A stretch of DNA of 64,000 nt from Rhizobacter sp. AJA081-3 (GTDB taxonomy: Bacteria > Pseudomonadota > Gammaproteobacteria > Burkholderiales > Burkholderiaceae_C). The notes below the pieces were generated by a model. The model was not told where the DNA came from. It worked only from the letters and a program-made list of their open reading frames with translations, and searched no databases. The stretch's first letter is position 1. Every line of letters begins with the position of its first letter. The stretch covers positions 2,480,001-2,544,000 of the forward strand of contig NZ_CP059067.1 of the NCBI RefSeq assembly GCF_017795745.1. The letters are read 5' to 3'. A program made the position numbers and the translations under genes. This document shows, one piece after another, positions 62,428-64,000 of this stretch.

Positions 62428-63177
62428 CTGGACACGTCACTGCTCGTCATCGCCTTCGGCGCCGCCCTCGCCGGCTTCGTGCAGGGCCTGTCGGGCTTCG
62501 GTTTCGGGCTCACGGCGATGGCCGTCTGGGCCTGGGCGCTGGAGCCGCGCCTGGCCGCCGTGCTGGCGGTGCTCGGCGCCTTGACCGGACAGGTGCTGGC
62601 CGCCGCGACGGTGCGCCGCGGTTTCGATGCGCAGCGCCTGTGGCCCTTCGTGGCCGGCGGGCTGGCCGGGCTGCCGCTGGGCCTGTGGCTGCTGCCGCGG
62701 CTGGACGTGCCGCTGTTCCGCGCCCTGCTCGGCGGCCTGCTGGTCGTCTGGTGCCCGCTGATGCTGATGGCGCCGCACCTGCCGCGCATCCAGCGTGGCG
62801 GCCGCCTCGGCGATGCGGCCTCGGGCGTGGCCGGCGGCGTGATGGGCGGGCTGGGCGGCTTCACCGGAGCGATCCCGACGCTGTGGTGCACGCTGCGCGG
62901 CTTCGACAAGGACACCCAGCGCGCGATCATCCAGAACTTCAACCTGGCGATGCTGACGGTGACCTTCATCGCCTACCTGGCCGGCGGCATCGTCACGCGC
63001 GACATGCTGCCGATGATCGTGCTGGTGCTGCCGGCCATGCTGGTGCCGGCGCTGATCGGCATGCGCCTGTACATCGGCATCAGCGAGATCGCCTTCCGGC
63101 GCATCGTGCTGTGGCTGCTCACCGCCTCCGGCGTGGCGCTGCTCTCGGCAGCCTTGCCGGTGCTGCTGCGACGCTAG
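62428..63177 (+). CDS. TSUP (TauE/SafE) family transporter, apparent CTG start
   Basis: The 249-residue membrane protein has about 8 hydrophobic segments in two halves. The N-terminal signature is AGFVQGLSGFGFGLTAMAVW and the second is GGVMGGLGGFTGAIPTLWCT. Both resemble TauE/SafE (TSUP) exporters of sulfite, sulfoacetate or other anions. The frame from the last stop has no ATG, GTG or TTG before the first membrane segment. CTG at 62428 is 6 bases after GGGAGG and would give the expected (M)DTSLLVIAFGAA start, as in relatives beginning MD. The next ATG is about 30 codons in and would delete the first helix. Confidence 0.82.
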   Translation: MDTSLLVIAFGAALAGFVQGLSGFGFGLTAMAVWAWALEPRLAAVLAVLGALTGQVLAAATVRRGFDAQRLWPFVAGGLAGLPLGLWLLPRLDVPLFRALLGGLLVVWCPLMLMAPHLPRIQRGGRLGDAASGVAGGVMGGLGGFTGAIPTLWCTLRGFDKDTQRAIIQNFNLAMLTVTFIAYLAGGIVTRDMLPMIVLVLPAMLVPALIGMRLYIGISEIAFRRIVLWLLTASGVALLSAALPVLLRR

Positions 63178-63184
63178 ACCTTCT

Positions 63185-64000
63185 TCACGCGAAGCGGCCG
63201 TGCAGGAACCAGCCGGCGGCCTCGCGGCCGGGCAGCCGCGCGCGGTAGATCCATACCAGCGCGCCATCGGCGTCCTCGGCGATGAAGTAGTCGCGCTCGG
63301 CCAGGGCGTGGTCCCACCAGCCGGCCTCGATGCGCTCCGGGCCACTCAGCAACTGCAGCGCGCGCCCCGCCAGCAGAGGCTGGGCGGCGCGCTCGGGCAG
63401 CGGCTCGGGCGGCGCGAGCAGCCACACCGGCCGCAACGGCGCGGGCGGCACCACCACCGAGGCGCCGCGCTGGCCCACGCGCGCCGCGTCGACCGGCCGG
63501 GTGGCGCTGGCGCACTCGGGCCGGTGGTCGTGCACGGCCTGCAGGCGCTGCACATGTTCGGCCCCGAGCCGCGCCTGCAGCCGCTCGACCAGCCGCACCA
63601 GGCCTTCGCGCTCGCTCGCGGCGCTGGGGAACAGTTCGCCGCTGGGCGCCTCGCCGGGCACGATCTCGCGCGCCGCCAGGCGCAGCTCGAGCGTGGGCGC
63701 GGGCAGCTGCAACTGCGCCAGCCGCTCGCGCAGCAGCACCTGCAGGTGCGCCGCGTCGCGCGAGGGCTCGGCCAGCGAGACGGACAGCAGGGTCTGCGCC
63801 GGCACCTGCGCATCGCTGCGCCAGCGCGGCTCGTGCTGCATGGCCAGCACGAAGCCGCGCACGAAGGCGTGCTGCGCGGCCAGCCAGGCGGCCAGGCGCG
63901 CCAGCAGCATGCCTGCGGCGTGCAGCACCTGCTCGGTGCTGTCGGCGCGGGCGAACAGCTCCAGCCGGCTCTCGAACTGCGGCGGCAGCACGATCGGCAC
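63185..64000 (-). CDS. imuB: ImuB-like Y-family DNA polymerase, C-terminal part (5' end off window)
   Basis: About 271 codons of the C-terminus are visible; the gene enters from the right. The sequence has little-finger-type helix FARADSTEQVLHAAGMLLAR and VPAQTLLSVSLAEPSRDAAH, then LVRLVERLQARLGAEHVQRL. It ends in the typical ImuB tail: RIEAGWWDHALAERDYFIAE, DGALVWIYRARLPGREA and WFLHGRFA. ImuB is the inactive Y-family partner in the ImuA-ImuB-DnaE2 mutasome induced by DNA damage. imuA and dnaE2 would be expected outside the window. No LexA box can be checked. The stop is 8 bases from the TSUP stop. Confidence 0.85.
   Translation of the reverse strand: MPIVLPPQFESRLELFARADSTEQVLHAAGMLLARLAAWLAAQHAFVRGFVLAMQHEPRWRSDAQVPAQTLLSVSLAEPSRDAAHLQVLLRERLAQLQLPAPTLELRLAAREIVPGEAPSGELFPSAASEREGLVRLVERLQARLGAEHVQRLQAVHDHRPECASATRPVDAARVGQRGASVVVPPAPLRPVWLLAPPEPLPERAAQPLLAGRALQLLSGPERIEAGWWDHALAERDYFIAEDADGALVWIYRARLPGREAAGWFLHGRFA

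Overview
The window is high-GC bacterial chromosome (well above 60% G+C by eye), densely packed and almost all coding. Gene content and order (dapA-bamC-MBL hydrolase, coaBC-dut, pcm-rhodanese-tolC, waaC-waaA, a divergent RoxA-like/FKBP pair) point to a Gram-negative betaproteobacterium of the order Burkholderiales, probably in the Rubrivivax/Leptothrix/Methylibium neighbourhood. That assignment comes from recall of gene order and protein character, not from a database search. I see no phage, insertion sequence or CRISPR array; this is mostly core chromosome with a few accessory islands.

Layout. 1-12.8 kb: an edge-truncated ATP-grasp gene, comEC, a RidA-type gene, dsbB, parC, fhs, an acyl-CoA ligase, a lytic transglycosylase, a GNAT enzyme and parE. 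12.8-20.4 kb: an MFS carrier coupled to a 40-residue membrane peptide and a methyltransferase, then dapA, bamC, an MBL hydrolase, a small Ala-rich lipoprotein with a structured leader, and an unknown protein coupled to a RoxA-like cupin oxygenase that is divergent from a SlyD-like FKBP. 20.4-33.7 kb: lepB-coaBC-dut with overlapping ends, a Tat-exported transglutaminase-like protein, a TlpA-like thioredoxin, a KefB-like antiporter, a YbdK-type ligase, GNAT, a ChaN-like lipoprotein, alaS, gabD, a degenerate GGDEF protein and tRNA-Gly(CCC).

33.9-38.9 kb is the most unusual stretch: five consecutive genes, all encoding exported proteins (one Tat-type, two Sec, two lipoproteins), with overlapping or near-abutting ends. 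One product has the three-part layout of the flagellar H-ring protein FlgT (N-terminal module, CsgG/TolB-like middle, small C-terminal beta module). Another has FlgT_N-like features and the last is an LEA2/WHy lipoprotein. No flagellar or curli gene is nearby. A membrane-anchored Ser/Thr kinase gene converges on the end of the operon. This is my best candidate for an undescribed envelope system.

40.4-54.0 kb holds envelope and efflux functions: an outer-membrane barrel, trmB, uppP, a MacAB-type ABC exporter whose adaptor carries an extra helical LTxxQ-like insertion, then a TetR-controlled RND pump (a clear promoter with a palindromic operator just behind the -10), followed by pcm-like, rhodanese and tolC. 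54.0-64.0 kb: an unknown membrane-anchored protein, a DUF1800/DUF1501 pair, aroQ, waaA-waaC, a phosphomannomutase, a TSUP transporter that appears to start at CTG, and the 3' end of imuB.

A recurring feature is a -10-like hexamer only 6-10 bases before the start codon of many genes (comEC, parE, the MFS gene, roxA-like, tlpA-like, chaN-like, alaS, macA-like), which suggests leaderless transcripts. Promoter calls are by eye and unproven.
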